Assembly (NCBI GenBank): GCA_016124195.1
Contig: WGOE01000011.1
Coordinates: 1-64,000, forward strand
Direction: 5' to 3'
Length of the DNA stretch: 64,000 nucleotides
Origin: a bacterium
GTDB taxonomy: Bacteria; Pseudomonadota; Alphaproteobacteria; Rhodobacterales; Rhodobacteraceae
Each line of letters starts with the position of its first letter. Position 1 is the stretch's first letter. The notes under the pieces are model-generated. The model ran no database searches, had not been told where the DNA came from, and was given only the letters and a program-made list of their open reading frames with translations. This document shows positions 16,081 through 26,757 of this stretch, piece after piece. The position numbers and the translations under genes are program-made.

Positions 16081-18078
16081 TCAGTCCTTCGGCACGACCC
16101 GCAGCCGCAACTCGCGGAGCTGTTCGTTCAGCGGCTCGGACGGGGCGCCCATCAACAGATCCTCGGCGCGCTGGTTCATCGGGAACATGATGACCTCGCG
16201 GATGTTCATCTCGTCGGCCAAGAGCATCACCGCCCGGTCGATCCCCATGGCACAGCCGCCGTGCGGCGGGGCGCCATATTTGAACGCCTTGACCATGCCG
16301 CCGAAGCGCTTGTCGACCTCGGAGTTCGGATAGCCGGCGAGTTCAAACGCCTTGTACATGATCTCGGGCTTGTGGTTGCGGATGCCGCCCGAGATGAGTT
16401 CATAGCCGTTGCAGGCAAGGTCATACTGATAGGCATAGACGCTGAGCGGATCGCCCTGCAACGCCTCCAATCCCCCCTGCGGCATCGAGAAAGGGTTGTG
16501 GCTGAAGTCGATCTTGCCGTCGTCGGTCTTTTCATACATCGGGAAATCGACGATCCAGGCAAAGCGGAAGGTGTCCGTCTCTGCCAGCCCCAACTCCCGC
16601 CCGATCTCGTTGCGCGCCTTGCCGGCAAAGGCCTGAAACGCCTCGGGCTTGCCGCCAAGGAAGAAGGCCGCATCGCCAAGGCCAAGGCCCAGCTGCTGGC
16701 GGATCGCCTCGGTCCGCTCGGGCCCGATGTTCTTGGCCAGGGGGCCGGCGGCTTCCATGGGGCTGAAGTACGCCCTTGTTAGGAAATCAGCAGTTACGTA
16801 GTCACGACGCAGTAGCGCCGAATGAATTCTGTCCGCGGCCTCCTTTTCCTGCGCACCCACGATTGCTGATGCCCATGCCTCAAAATCCTTTTTGATGTCT
16901 TCTTCATCAGAGATGTGGATCAAACGGTGCGCTTTTGAAGCTCCAGCGATAGTTTCAAGCGTCTCCCCAAAAGTTGGAGGTTCTGCGCCCTCCTTTTCGC
17001 GCCAGAAGATATAGCCCATGCCCGGCAGGCCTTCCTTCTGGGCGAAGGCGTTCATGCGGTCGCAGAACTTGCGGCTGCCGCCCTTGGGCGCGGGGATGGC
17101 GCGGACCTCGGTGCCCTCCTGCTCCAGGAGTTTGGCAAAGACGGCAAAGCCCGAGCCGCGGAAGTGGTCGGAGACGACCTGCATCTTGATCGGGTTCCTG
17201 AGGTCCGGCTTGTCGGACCCGTACCACAGAAGGCTGTCACGATAGGCGATGCGCGGCCATTCGCCGGGCACCTTGCAATCGGGGCGGAACTTTTCGAACA
17301 GGCCCTGGATCACCGGCTGGACGGCGGCAAAGACATCCTCCTGCTCGACGAAGCTCATTTCCACGTCAAGCTGGTAGAAGTCGGTCGGGCTGCGGTCGGC
17401 GCGCGGGTCCTCGTCGCGGAAACAGGGGGCGATCTGGAAATAGCGGTCAAAGCCCGCGACCATGATCAGTTGCTTGAACTGCTGCGGCGCCTGCGGAAGG
17501 GCGTAGAACTTGCCCGGATGCAGCCGCGACGGCACGAGGAAGTCGCGCGCCCCTTCCGGGCTGCTGGCCGTGATGATCGGCGTCTGGAATTCATTGAAAC
17601 CCTGATCCCACATCCGGTTGCGCAGGTCGCGCACGACGTTCGACCGCAGCATCATGTTGCGGTGCAGCTTGTCGCGCCGCAGGTCGAGAAAACGGTAGGT
17701 CAGGCGCGTCTCTTCGGGGTAATCCACCTCACCAAAGACCGGCAGGGGCAGATCGGCCGCCTCGCCCAGCACGGTCAGGCCGGTGGCATAGACCTCGATC
17801 TCGCCGGTCGGCAGCTTGGGGTTCACAAGGCTTGCATCGCGCTGCTTCACCCGCCCGTCGATCCGCACCACCCATTCCGAGCGCACCTTCTCGATCTCGG
17901 CAAAAGCCGGGCTGTCGCTGTCGGCCAGCACCTGCGTGATGCCATAGTGATCGCGCAGGTCAATGAAGAGGACCCCGCCATGATCGCGCACCCGGTGAAC
18001 CCAGCCCGCGAGGCGGACGGTCTCTCCCACGTTCGAAGTGTTGAGCGCGGCACAAGTGTGGCTGCGATAGGCGTGCAT
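16081..18078 (-). CDS. aspS: aspartyl-tRNA synthetase with in-frame insertion
   Basis: A class II aminoacyl-tRNA synthetase that charges tRNA-Asp. The order is normal: N-terminal OB anticodon-binding domain (about 1-105), motif 1 and motif 2 region ([18 protein letters not shown], then [14 protein letters not shown]), GAD insertion domain, and motif 3 ([14 protein letters not shown]). At 665 residues it is about 75-80 longer than usual for the bacterial form (about 590). The excess lies between GYIFWRE and [10 protein letters not shown] in the GAD domain, at residues about 362-440, and its base composition differs sharply from the rest of the gene (see the separate entry). The frame is intact across it. 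Start at ATG 18078 follows from the conserved MHAYRSHTC; an in-frame extension to 18144 is not supported. Confidence 0.96.
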   Translation of the reverse strand: MHAYRSHTCAALNTSNVGETVRLAGWVHRVRDHGGVLFIDLRDHYGITQVLADSDSPAFAEIEKVRSEWVVRIDGRVKQRDASLVNPKLPTGEIEVYATGLTVLGEAADLPLPVFGEVDYPEETRLTYRFLDLRRDKLHRNMMLRSNVVRDLRNRMWDQGFNEFQTPIITASSPEGARDFLVPSRLHPGKFYALPQAPQQFKQLIMVAGFDRYFQIAPCFRDEDPRADRSPTDFYQLDVEMSFVEQEDVFAAVQPVIQGLFEKFRPDCKVPGEWPRIAYRDSLLWYGSDKPDLRNPIKMQVVSDHFRGSGFAVFAKLLEQEGTEVRAIPAPKGGSRKFCDRMNAFAQKEGLPGMGYIFWREKEGAEPPTFGETLETIAGASKAHRLIHISDEEDIKKDFEAWASAIVGAQEKEAADRIHSALLRRDYVTADFLTRAYFSPMEAAGPLAKNIGPERTEAIRQQLGLGLGDAAFFLGGKPEAFQAFAGKARNEIGRELGLAETDTFRFAWIVDFPMYEKTDDGKIDFSHNPFSMPQGGLEALQGDPLSVYAYQYDLACNGYELISGGIRNHKPEIMYKAFELAGYPNSEVDKRFGGMVKAFKYGAPPHGGCAMGIDRAVMLLADEMNIREVIMFPMNQRAEDLLMGAPSEPLNEQLRELRLRVVPKD
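16759..16995 (-). other. in-frame low-GC insertion within aspS
   Basis: Codons for residues 362-440 of AspRS have no counterpart in the usual bacterial enzyme. The core, 71 codons at 16768-16980, has 108 G or C among 213 bases (about 51%, my hand count), against well over 60% on either side, and uses codons otherwise rare here (ACT, CTA, ACA, GTA, AGA, TCA). The encoded peptide is charged and probably helical (for example [13 protein letters not shown] and [17 protein letters not shown]). A ten-base direct repeat CCTCCTTTTC occurs at 16839-16848 and 16989-16998. No stop codon or frameshift. Origin by insertion is inferred. Confidence 0.75.
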
Positions 18079-18166
18079 CGGCGTCCCCTTTGCGAGGCTG
18101 AAACAAGGTCGCGCCGATAGAACCCCGCCCGAAAGCGAAGTCAACCCCGCGCCCCTTCATCCCGGT

Positions 18167-18215
18167 GCAAATACTCCCTTCGCCCGTCAGGCGCGCCTCC
18201 GGCGGGAGTATTTGC
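18167..18215. repeat. inverted repeat GCAAATACTCCC / GGGAGTATTTGC
   Basis: Two perfect 12-base arms (18167-18178 and 18204-18215) enclose 25 bases that are themselves GC-rich and partly self-complementary (GGCGCGCC). It lies between aspS and the UbiH-family gene, both on the minus strand. An isolated arm-like copy is at about 6650. It looks like a REP-type intergenic element and could also act as a bidirectional terminator or mRNA stabiliser. Confidence 0.7.
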
Positions 18216-18227
18216 GCCTGGATGACC

Positions 18228-19448
18228 TTACAAAGGTTGTCCGGTCAGCAGTCTGGGCTGGGTGCCGTTCAGGCCGGCCGCCTGCCGGATGAAGCCGCGG
18301 CGCAGGCCCGGCATGGCGTTGACGAGACCAAGGCCCAGATCGCGCACCCCACGCAGCACCGGGTTATCGTTGGAAAAGAGCCGGTTGATCGCATCCATGC
18401 CCAGGGCCATCGCAGTGACTTCGAACCGGCGCCACTGTTCATAGCGCTCCAGCACATCGGGCGCGCCGATATCCTCGCCGCGCCGATCGGCTGTCACCAG
18501 CACCTCGGCCAGCGCGGCCACATCGCGCAGGCCAAGGTTCAGGCCCTGCCCGGCCAAGGGATGCACGCCATGCGCGGCATCGCCCACCAGGGCCAGGCGC
18601 GGCGCCACGAAACTCTCGGCCAAAGACAGCGACAGGGGATAGGTGAAGCGCACGCCGGCCAGCGAAATCTCGCCCAGAAAGGTGCCGAAGCGGGGTCGCA
18701 GCGCCGCCAGAAATGCCGCGTCGTCCAGCGCCGCGATGCGGGCGGACAAAGGATCGCGCTCGCTCCAGACGATCGAGGAATGATGGCCGCCCGCAAGGGG
18801 CAGAATGGCCAGCGGCCCGCCCGACATGAAGAACTGATGCGCCGCCCCGTTGTGGGGCGCCTCATGCGCCACGGCGGCGACGAGGGCGGTCTGGCCATAG
18901 CTCCAGCCCTGACGCCGAATTCCGGCGCGCGTGGCTGTACCCGAGGCGCGACCGTCGCAGCCGATCAGGACCCGCCCTGTCAGAACCCGCCCCGAGGCCA
19001 ATGTCACCATGGCGCGCGGACCAGGGCCAACCCCTTGGGCAACCACGCTTTCGCCCGACAGCAGCGTGATCTTCGGCTCTGCCGCCAAAGCCGCCAGAAA
19101 GGCCGCGTAAAGATGCCGGTCCTCGACCATGAAGCCCATCGGGCCTTCCTCGATCTCGGCGGCATCGAAGTGCAGCGCGAAGGGCGAGGCGCCTTCCCCG
19201 GGCCGTCCGTCACTGGCCACGACCTGAAGGATCGGTTGCGCCACCAGCCTCTGCCAGACCCCCAGTGCCGACAGGAGCCGCTGCGAGGCCAGCGCCAGCG
19301 CATAGGCCCGCCCGTCAAAGCCCGCCTCGGCCCGCAGAGTGGCCGGGCGCGCGTCGATCAGCGCCACGGTCAGCCCGGCCTGCGCCAAGGCCAGCGCCAG
19401 GGCCGGCCCGTTCAGCCCGCCACCCGTGATCAGAACATCTGCATCCAT
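18228..19448 (-). CDS. UbiH/UbiF/COQ6 family FAD-dependent hydroxylase
   Basis: A 406-residue flavoprotein monooxygenase of the ubiquinone hydroxylase family, which hydroxylates the ring during ubiquinone synthesis using O2. Seen: DVLITGGGLNGPALALALA Rossmann GxGxxG-type site (5-23), the central DG motif (LIGCDGRASGTA), and GDAAHGVHPLAGQGLNLG near residue 285, which contacts the FAD. Start at ATG 19448; the in-frame extension to 19484 is unsupported. Which ring position it modifies cannot be told, since UbiH, UbiI, UbiF and UbiL share these motifs. Confidence 0.88.
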   Translation of the reverse strand: MDADVLITGGGLNGPALALALAQAGLTVALIDARPATLRAEAGFDGRAYALALASQRLLSALGVWQRLVAQPILQVVASDGRPGEGASPFALHFDAAEIEEGPMGFMVEDRHLYAAFLAALAAEPKITLLSGESVVAQGVGPGPRAMVTLASGRVLTGRVLIGCDGRASGTATRAGIRRQGWSYGQTALVAAVAHEAPHNGAAHQFFMSGGPLAILPLAGGHHSSIVWSERDPLSARIAALDDAAFLAALRPRFGTFLGEISLAGVRFTYPLSLSLAESFVAPRLALVGDAAHGVHPLAGQGLNLGLRDVAALAEVLVTADRRGEDIGAPDVLERYEQWRRFEVTAMALGMDAINRLFSNDNPVLRGVRDLGLGLVNAMPGLRRGFIRQAAGLNGTQPRLLTGQPL

Positions 19449-19563
19449 GGCCCCACCATCGCCCGTCTTGCACCCATTGTCCATGTGGCGCCCAGTCCCG
19501 TGCTTTCAACACTTCCCCTTTGACGCGGCGCCGCCTAACCTCGCGCCAAAACGGGAGACGAAG

Positions 19564-20895
19564 ATGAGCGGAACCTGGGCCCACATGACCGCAGCCGACC
19601 TCGGCCGCCAGATCGAAAGCGGCAAGATCAACGCGGTCGAGCTGACCGAGTATTTCCTGAACTCCATCGCCTCGCACCCGCAGGGCGCGCGCATTTACGC
19701 CCGCAGCACGCCCGACCGCGCAAGGGGCGAGGCCGCCGCCGCCGCCGCGCGGGCCAAGTCCGGCCTGCGCCGCCATCCGCTCGACGGGGTGCCGCTGTCC
19801 TGGAAGGACCTGTTCGACACGGCCGGAACCGCGACCGAGGCCGGATCGGCGCTTTTGAAGAACCGCGTGCCGCACAGCGATGCCAAGGTGTTGCAAGTCG
19901 CGACGCTGCAAGGCTCGGTCTGCCTCGGCAAGACCCATATGTCGGAATTGGCCTTTTCGGGCCTGGGCCTGAACCCCGTCACCGGCACGCCGCCCTGCAT
20001 CAATGACGAGGCGGCGGTCCCGGGCGGGTCGTCGTCGGGCTGTGCGGCGTCGATCGCGATGGGGCTGGCGCCGGCCGGGATCGGGTCGGATACCGGCGGT
20101 TCGGTGCGGATTCCCGCGGCGTGGAACGACCTTGTCGGGCTCAAGACCAGCCTCGGGCGGCTGTCGGTCGAAGGCGTCGTGCCGCTTTGCGCCAGTTTCG
20201 ATACGGTCGGTCCCCTGGCCCGCAAGGTCGAGGATTGCGCCCTTCTTCTGGGCCTGCTGGAGGGGCGACCGGCGCCGGACCTGAGCGGCGCGAGCCTCGT
20301 CGGCCTGAAGATTGCCGTGCTGGACAGCGTGGCGCTCGACACGCTGCGCCCCGCGCCAGCCAAGGGCTTCGAGGATGCGCTGGCGCGTCTCGCCCGTCAC
20401 GGCGCCGAAATCACCCACCTGACCGCGCCCGAGGTGGCCGAGGCGCTGGGGCTGGCCGGCGTTCTGTTCTCGGCCGAGGCCTATGCGACCTGGCGCGAGG
20501 TGATCGAGGCCGCCCCCGAAAAGATGTTCCCCCGCATCCTCGACCGCTTTCGCGGTGGTGCCACGATCCTCGCGGCCGACAACATCGCCGCGCGGCAACG
20601 CCTGATCGCCCTTCGCGCGGCCTGGGCCGAGCGCACGAAGGGCCTTGATGCCGTAGTCCTGCCGACCTCGCCCATCCTGCCGCCCAATATCGACCGGTTG
20701 ATGACCGATGCCGAATATTACGTGACCGAAAACCTGCTGGCGCTGCGCAACACCCGGATCGGCAACCTGTTTGACCAGTCGGTGCTGACGCTGCCGACCA
20801 GCCAGCCCTCGTGCGGGATCTCTTTCATGGCCCCGCCCGGCGCCGAGGCCCGCCTCTTGCGGCTGGGTCAGGCCGCTGAACGGGCGCTGGCCTGA
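19564..20895 (+). CDS. amidase signature family protein
   Basis: A 443-residue amidase with the Ser-cisSer-Lys triad: Lys81 (LSWKDLFDTAG), Ser157 in GGSSSGCAAS, and nucleophile Ser180 in GIGSDTGGSVR. These enzymes hydrolyse carboxamides; the family includes GatA, but this copy is outside any gatCAB cluster and is shorter and more divergent than GatA. GGAGA lies 5 bases before ATG 19564. It precedes the aminotransferase and ftsK on the same strand, an order I recall from Rhodobacter relatives. Confidence 0.9.
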   Translation: MSGTWAHMTAADLGRQIESGKINAVELTEYFLNSIASHPQGARIYARSTPDRARGEAAAAAARAKSGLRRHPLDGVPLSWKDLFDTAGTATEAGSALLKNRVPHSDAKVLQVATLQGSVCLGKTHMSELAFSGLGLNPVTGTPPCINDEAAVPGGSSSGCAASIAMGLAPAGIGSDTGGSVRIPAAWNDLVGLKTSLGRLSVEGVVPLCASFDTVGPLARKVEDCALLLGLLEGRPAPDLSGASLVGLKIAVLDSVALDTLRPAPAKGFEDALARLARHGAEITHLTAPEVAEALGLAGVLFSAEAYATWREVIEAAPEKMFPRILDRFRGGATILAADNIAARQRLIALRAAWAERTKGLDAVVLPTSPILPPNIDRLMTDAEYYVTENLLALRNTRIGNLFDQSVLTLPTSQPSCGISFMAPPGAEARLLRLGQAAERALA

Positions 20896-21119
20896 GCCCA
20901 GGGGCGGGCCCTCGGGATCGGCCCCGCACAACCAAGACGTGTGAAAAATCGGCGGCGCCGGGGCCGCAAGCCTTGCGCCGACCGCCGCCCCACCGCAACC
21001 ATTTTGCCACAATTCCGCCGCCCAACCCCAACCAATGCCTGAGTTTTTCTGGACCTGAGCCCGGCTTGCCGCTAACCTGAGACGAAACGGGGCGCTACGA
21101 CCCCGAGGGCAGAGCATCA

Positions 21120-22298
21120 ATGGCGTTTCCTGAGCGGTTTTCCAACCTGCCAGACTATGCGTTTCCGCGCCTGCGGAAGCTTCTGGACGTACACGCGCCG
21201 GGCGGCGATCCCATCGCCATGACCATCGGCGAGCCGCGCCATCCGATGCCCGATTTCGTGGCACCGATCCTTGCAGCCAATATCTCTGGCTTCGGCGTCT
21301 ATCCCCCGAACGACGGCACGCCGGAACTTCTGGCGGCCATATCGGGCTGGATCGGCCGGCGCTATGGCGTCAGCGTCACGCCAGACCGCCTCATGGCGCT
21401 GAACGGCACGCGCGAGGGACTATTCAATGCGGCCATCTCGGTCGCACCCGAAATGAAGAACGGCAAGACACCGGCTTTCCTGATCCCAAACCCCTTCTAT
21501 CAGGTCTATACCGTTGCCGCCGTCACGTCTGGCGCCGAGCCGATCTATGTGCCGGCCACCGCCGCCACCGGCCATCTGCCCGACTATGCCGCCCTGCCGC
21601 CCGAAATGCTGGACCGGGTGACGGTGGCTTACCTCTGTTCTCCGGCCAATCCGCAGGGTGCTGTGGCAAATGCCAACTATTGGGCCGACCTGCTGCATCT
21701 GGCCGAAAAGCACGACTTCCGCATCTTCGCCGACGAATGCTATTCCGAGATCTGGCGCACGGCGCCGCCGCCCGGCATCCTGCAGGTGGCGCACAAGATC
21801 GGCGCCGATCCCGAGCGCGTCTTCACCTTTCATTCCCTGTCCAAGCGGTCGAACCTGCCCGGCCTGCGGTCGGGCTTTGTGGCCGGCGGGCGCGAGGGCA
21901 TCGCCCAGATCCGCAAGATCCGCTCTTTTGCTGGCGCGCCCCTGCCCCTGCCGATCCAGCGCGTCTCGGAGGCTGCCTGGGCCGACGAGGCCCATGTCAC
22001 CGCCAACCAGGCGCTCTACCACGAGAAATTCAAACTGGCCGAACAGATCTTTTCCGGCCTGCAAGGTTTTCAACCGCCGGAGGGCGGCTTCTTCCTCTGG
22101 CTTCCGGTCGAGGATGGCGAGGCCGCTGCCCTCAGGCTGTGGCAGGAGACCGGCGTGCGGGTTCTGCCCGGCGCCTATCTGTCGCGCGATTACAAGGGGT
22201 TCAACCCCGGCAAGACCTATATCCGGGTCGCTTTGGTGGCTCCAAAAGAAGAAATGCAGCGCGGGCTGACCAAGCTTGCCGCCTGCCTCTACGGTTGA
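21120..22298 (+). CDS. class I/II aminotransferase, DapC-like
   Basis: A 392-residue PLP-dependent fold-type I aminotransferase. Seen: YPPNDGTPELLAAISGW, NGTREGLFNA, LCSPANPQGAVAN (substrate and cofactor pocket), FADECYSEIW with the PLP-pyridine Asp, and HSLSKRSNLPGLRSG with the Schiff-base Lys near 240. The SKRSNLPG form is typical of succinyl-diaminopimelate transaminases (DapC), which would place it in lysine and peptidoglycan synthesis; dapB is also in this window but distant. Substrate assignment is inference. It starts 10 bases after AGAGC with a weak binding site and ends 9 bases before ftsK. Confidence 0.88.
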   Translation: MAFPERFSNLPDYAFPRLRKLLDVHAPGGDPIAMTIGEPRHPMPDFVAPILAANISGFGVYPPNDGTPELLAAISGWIGRRYGVSVTPDRLMALNGTREGLFNAAISVAPEMKNGKTPAFLIPNPFYQVYTVAAVTSGAEPIYVPATAATGHLPDYAALPPEMLDRVTVAYLCSPANPQGAVANANYWADLLHLAEKHDFRIFADECYSEIWRTAPPPGILQVAHKIGADPERVFTFHSLSKRSNLPGLRSGFVAGGREGIAQIRKIRSFAGAPLPLPIQRVSEAAWADEAHVTANQALYHEKFKLAEQIFSGLQGFQPPEGGFFLWLPVEDGEAAALRLWQETGVRVLPGAYLSRDYKGFNPGKTYIRVALVAPKEEMQRGLTKLAACLYG

Positions 22299-22307
22299 GG
22301 GTAAAGA

Positions 22308-25300
22308 ATGGCATCCTATCAGTCACGGCAACGCGACCCCCTGTTGGATCAACGGGTTCAGGCCATGCTGGAGCGTCGCGGCCGCGAGCTTTTCGGTCTG
22401 GTCCTGATTGCGCTCGCCTGCGGCTTTGCCCTGATGCTGATGTCTTATTCGGCCAATGATCCGGGCTGGATGGTGGCAACCGACCAGCCGGCCCATAATG
22501 TGCTGGGCCGGGTCGGGGCGGCCATGTCCTCGACCCTGATGACGGTGGGCGGGCTGGGCTCCTGGGGGATTCCGGTCGTGCTGGGCGTCTGGGGCGTGCG
22601 ATTTGCCACGCATCAGGGTGCCGACCGTGCCGTGAGCCGCGTTGTATTTGCCGTGATCGCCGTGGCGCTTGGGTCGGTCTATTGCGCGACCCTCGTGCCC
22701 TCGGCGCATTGGCCGCATTCCTTCGGGCTGGGTGGCCTTTTCGGCGATACGATCCTCGCCTCACTGATGGGGATCATTCCGGGCAGCGCGGCTTTCGCGC
22801 TGAAACTGCTGTCGCTGATTGTGGCCTTGGCCACGCTGGCCATGTTCCTGTTCGTCACCGGCTTTTCCTTGCGCGAACTGGCGCTGATCGCGCGGTTTCT
22901 GGCGGTGGGGCTGGTCTTTGCCTATTCCGCGCTGCTGACCGCCCTGGGCAAGGGCGCGCAGGGTTCGGTCAGCGCCGCGCAATCCATTGGCAGCCGCTGG
23001 CAGGAACGCCGCGCCACCAATGCCGAACGCGCCGCCGAGGATTACGCCGCCCGCCAGGCCGCCAAGCAGGCCGCCCGCGCCGCAGCCATCGGGACCGCCC
23101 GCATGGTGCAGGCCGAGGATGAACCGGACGAGGCCCCCCGCCGTGCCCCCGCCGCGCAGACCGGCTTTGGCCGTCCCGCCGCCCTGCGCGCCGATCCCCA
23201 TCCGGACTCCGCGCTTTACGCCGCACCGAAGGAACGCACCGGCCTTCTGGCGCGCCTGCCCGCCCTGATGCGGCGCGATGTCGAACCCGAACCCGAACTG
23301 ATCGAGCCGGCGCTGTCCGCCGATGCTCAGGCCCCGACTGCCGACCGGATCCGTGCCCGCATCTCTTCGGCGATCCGCTCGCGTACGGGCGAGCCGGACC
23401 TCGCCGACCAGGCGCTGTCGCCGATCACCGCCGCGATCCGGCGCCGCGAGCCGCCCGTCGTGGCCGAACGCCCCCTGCCCCGCACCCGTCAGCCGCTGAT
23501 CGCCGATACCAGCCGCCCCGTCCCGCTTGCCGCCGCTGCCGTGGCCGCACCCCTGATCGCGCAGCGTGCCGCATCGATCGTGCAGCAGCCCGGACTGCGC
23601 CTGTCCGAACCGCCCGTGACCTCGCCCCGCCCCAGCCTGACCTGGCAGGACGAGGACATGCCCATCGCCGCCCAATGGGACGAAGACGCCGAGGACGACG
23701 CCGATATCGACGAGACCCCGGTCCTGCCCAGCCCGGTCCTGCCCAGCGCGGCCGCAGCGCCGCGCGTGCCTTTGGTGGCCGACCGCCGCCCCGCGGCCCC
23801 GCTCGTGCAGCCGGCCATCAAGAAGGCCGCCCCCTCGCGTCAGGCCGTGGCAGAGGAACAGCCCCGCCTCAAGTTCGAGGAAAAGACCTCGACCTATGAA
23901 CTGCCTCCGCTTGGCCTCTTGACCTCGCCCTCGACCATCGTGCGCAACCCGCTGTCGACTGAGGCGCTGGAGGAAAACGCCCGCATGCTGGAATCGGTGC
24001 TGGACGATTACGGCGTGCGGGGCGAGATCGTCGCCGTGCGCCCCGGCCCGGTCGTAACCATGTATGAACTGGAGCCGGCGCCGGGCCTCAAGGCCAGCCG
24101 GGTGATCGGCCTGTCCGACGACATCGCGCGCAGCATGTCGGCGTTGTCGGCCCGCGTCTCGACCGTGCCGGGCCGCACAGTGATCGGGATCGAACTCCCG
24201 AACGCCACGCGCGAAAAGGTCGTGCTGCGCGAGATCCTTTCGGCCCGCGAATTCGGCGATTCCGGCCTGCGCCTGCCCCTCGCCCTGGGCAAGGACATCG
24301 GCGGCGAGCCCATCATCGCCAACCTTGCCAAGATGCCCCACCTTCTGATCGCGGGCACCACCGGGTCGGGTAAATCCGTCGCCATCAACACCATGATCCT
24401 GTCGCTGCTTTACAAGCTGACGCCAGAGGAATGCCGCCTGATCATGATCGACCCCAAGATGCTGGAACTTTCCGTCTATGACGGCATCCCGCATCTTCTG
24501 TCGCCCGTGGTGACCGACCCGAAAAAGGCCGTCGTCGCGCTGAAATGGGTCGTCTCGGAGATGGAGGACCGCTACCGCAAGATGTCCAAGATGGGCGTTC
24601 GGAATATCGAGGGCTATAACGGCCGCGTTCGCGAGGCCTTGGCCAAGAACGAGATGTTCAAGCGCACCATCCAGACCGGGTTCGACGAGGACACCGGCGA
24701 GCCGGTGTTCGAGACCGACGAATTCGCCCCGGTCACCCTGCCCTATATCGTGGTGGTGGTGGACGAGATGGCCGACCTGATGATGGTCGCCGGCAAGGAG
24801 ATCGAGGCCTGCATCCAGCGCCTCGCCCAGATGGCCCGCGCCAGCGGAATCCATCTGATCATGGCGACGCAGCGCCCGTCCGTGGACGTGATCACCGGCA
24901 CGATCAAGGCCAACTTCCCCACCCGGATTTCCTTCCAGGTCACCTCGCGCATCGACAGCCGCACCATTCTGGGCGAACAGGGGGCCGAGCAGCTTCTGGG
25001 CATGGGTGACATGCTCTACATGGCCGGCGGGGCCAAGATCACCCGCATCCACGGCCCCTTCGTCAGCGACGAAGAGGTCGAGGAGATCGTCGCCCACCTG
25101 AAATCTTTCGGCCCGCCCGAATACATGGCTGGCGTGGTCGAGGGCCCCGAGGACGAAAACGCGGCCGAGATCGACAGTCTTCTGGGCCTTGGCGGCGATG
25201 GCGCCGACGACAGCCTTTACGATCAGGCTGTGGCCATCGTGGCACGCGACCGCAAATGCTCGACCTCCTACATCCAGCGCAAACTCGGCATCGGCTACAA

Positions 25301-25397
25301 CAAGGCCGCCAAACTGGTCGAGCAGATGGAGGAACACAGCGTGATCACCGCCGCCAACCACGTCGGCAAGCGAGAGATACTGATCGAGGAGAGGTGA
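22308..25397 (+). CDS. ftsK: DNA translocase FtsK
   Basis: A 1029-residue septal DNA translocase that pumps chromosome dimers apart at division. Four hydrophobic helices anchor the N-terminus (about 25-190). A long Ala/Pro/Arg-rich linker follows (about 220-530). The motor has an alpha/beta region, Walker [13 protein letters not shown] (about 683-694) and Walker [14 protein letters not shown] (about 810-822). The C-terminal gamma winged-helix domain, [20 protein letters not shown] (about 985-1004), would read KOPS sites and contact XerD. All parts are intact. Begins 9 bases after the aminotransferase, with GAGGG before the ATG, so an operon is likely. Confidence 0.97.
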   Translation: MASYQSRQRDPLLDQRVQAMLERRGRELFGLVLIALACGFALMLMSYSANDPGWMVATDQPAHNVLGRVGAAMSSTLMTVGGLGSWGIPVVLGVWGVRFATHQGADRAVSRVVFAVIAVALGSVYCATLVPSAHWPHSFGLGGLFGDTILASLMGIIPGSAAFALKLLSLIVALATLAMFLFVTGFSLRELALIARFLAVGLVFAYSALLTALGKGAQGSVSAAQSIGSRWQERRATNAERAAEDYAARQAAKQAARAAAIGTARMVQAEDEPDEAPRRAPAAQTGFGRPAALRADPHPDSALYAAPKERTGLLARLPALMRRDVEPEPELIEPALSADAQAPTADRIRARISSAIRSRTGEPDLADQALSPITAAIRRREPPVVAERPLPRTRQPLIADTSRPVPLAAAAVAAPLIAQRAASIVQQPGLRLSEPPVTSPRPSLTWQDEDMPIAAQWDEDAEDDADIDETPVLPSPVLPSAAAAPRVPLVADRRPAAPLVQPAIKKAAPSRQAVAEEQPRLKFEEKTSTYELPPLGLLTSPSTIVRNPLSTEALEENARMLESVLDDYGVRGEIVAVRPGPVVTMYELEPAPGLKASRVIGLSDDIARSMSALSARVSTVPGRTVIGIELPNATREKVVLREILSAREFGDSGLRLPLALGKDIGGEPIIANLAKMPHLLIAGTTGSGKSVAINTMILSLLYKLTPEECRLIMIDPKMLELSVYDGIPHLLSPVVTDPKKAVVALKWVVSEMEDRYRKMSKMGVRNIEGYNGRVREALAKNEMFKRTIQTGFDEDTGEPVFETDEFAPVTLPYIVVVVDEMADLMMVAGKEIEACIQRLAQMARASGIHLIMATQRPSVDVITGTIKANFPTRISFQVTSRIDSRTILGEQGAEQLLGMGDMLYMAGGAKITRIHGPFVSDEEVEEIVAHLKSFGPPEYMAGVVEGPEDENAAEIDSLLGLGGDGADDSLYDQAVAIVARDRKCSTSYIQRKLGIGYNKAAKLVEQMEEHSVITAANHVGKREILIEER

Positions 25398-25437
25398 GGG
25401 GGCATCCGCGCCAATTCCCTTCGCCCCTCTGTCGCCC

Positions 25438-26652
25438 CTACTTCCGCAACCCCGCCAGCAGGTCCGCCGTGGCCACTCCGGTCACGGGCAGGCCGTGCCG
25501 CTTCTGCCAGCCGGCGATGGCGGCGACGGTCCTGGGGCCGAAGACACCATCCTGGCTGCCGGTGTCGAAGCCTTGGGCCGTCAGCCGCTGTTGCACCTCG
25601 ATGCGGTCGGCCTGGGTCAGTCCATTGGCATCGGGCGGAAATCCCTGGGCCAGGCCGCCCCCGCCCGCGATCCGGTCCGACAGGACGCCCACCCCGATGA
25701 TGTACAGCGACGAAGCGTTGTAGCGACCCAGCACCGTCCCGTTGTGAAACAGCAGGAAGCCCGGCCCCGACGAGGTGACAAGCCGCGCGCTGCCGTGGTC
25801 GGGCAGCTTGCCGCCATCGCCCCGAACCAGCCCCAGCTTGCGCCAATCGGCCACTGTCTTGGCTTTGCCGCCCAGGCCGCGCGCCGCCTTGGGCACCTGC
25901 ACTTCGATCCCCCAGGGCGCGCCCTTCTGCCAGCCCGCGGCCGCAAGATAATGCGCCGCCGAGGCCAGCGCATCGGTCGGATCGTCGCTCCACACATCGC
26001 GGCGGCCGTCGCCGTTGAAATCGACGGCATAGGACAGATAGGTCGTCGGAATGAACTGCGTGTGGCCCATCGCCCCGGCCCAACCGCCCGTCATCCGATC
26101 CGGCGCCACATCGCCATGCGCGAGGATTTTCAGCGCGGCCATCAACTGACCCTCGAAAAAGGCGGCGCGGCGCCCCTCGTAGGCCAGGGTGGACAGCGCC
26201 GATATCACCGGGATGGCGCCGCGCTTGGTGCCGTAAAAGCTTTCCACACCCCAGACCGCCGCGACGACCTGCGCCGTGACGCCATAGCGCGCCTCCAGTT
26301 GGGCAAAAAGGCGGTGACGGGCGGCAAAGACCTTGCGCCCCATCGCGACCCGGTCGTCCGAGGCGGTGATCGCGAGGTAATCCTCCAGCCCATAGATGGA
26401 TTCCGCCTGGGCGCGGTCCTTGTCGATCACGTCGGGCAGGAAACCGGCGTGCCGGAAGGCAGCGTCAAAGACCCTTGGCTGGACGCCGCGCTTGAGGGCA
26501 CGGGCGCGAAAGCGCGCGACCCAGGCATCATAGCCCGCGTTGGGCCGGGGCTGATAGTCTTGTGCGAGGGCGGGAGCGGCCAGAAGGGCGGCCAGTCCGA
26601 TCATCGTGGCGCGGCGGGTGATTGCGGGCAAATCCGTCCTCCGGGATGTCAT
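25438..26652 (-). CDS. lytic murein transglycosylase, MltB type
   Basis: A 404-residue exported peptidoglycan lytic transglycosylase. The N-terminus has a signal with twin arginines (ITRRATMIGLAALLAAPALA, cleavage near 31), so Tat export is possible. The SLT_2 domain has VWGVESFYGTKRG with the catalytic Glu (about 137), GAMGHTQFIPTTYL and FNGDGRRDVW. A C-terminal peptidoglycan-binding domain follows (about 340-404; FGPRTVAAIAGWQKRHGLP). No lipobox, so it is the soluble/periplasmic form. It is convergent with ftsK. Confidence 0.93.
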   Translation of the reverse strand: MTSRRTDLPAITRRATMIGLAALLAAPALAQDYQPRPNAGYDAWVARFRARALKRGVQPRVFDAAFRHAGFLPDVIDKDRAQAESIYGLEDYLAITASDDRVAMGRKVFAARHRLFAQLEARYGVTAQVVAAVWGVESFYGTKRGAIPVISALSTLAYEGRRAAFFEGQLMAALKILAHGDVAPDRMTGGWAGAMGHTQFIPTTYLSYAVDFNGDGRRDVWSDDPTDALASAAHYLAAAGWQKGAPWGIEVQVPKAARGLGGKAKTVADWRKLGLVRGDGGKLPDHGSARLVTSSGPGFLLFHNGTVLGRYNASSLYIIGVGVLSDRIAGGGGLAQGFPPDANGLTQADRIEVQQRLTAQGFDTGSQDGVFGPRTVAAIAGWQKRHGLPVTGVATADLLAGLRK

Positions 26653-26757
26653 TGCGGCCACCCTATCCCTGGCCCCCGCCGCACCCAAGCGCAAACGGCA
26701 GGCCTTGCCAATCTCCGCCTGACCCGGCATAGCCGACGCCCGAACCGCAGGGCGCCC

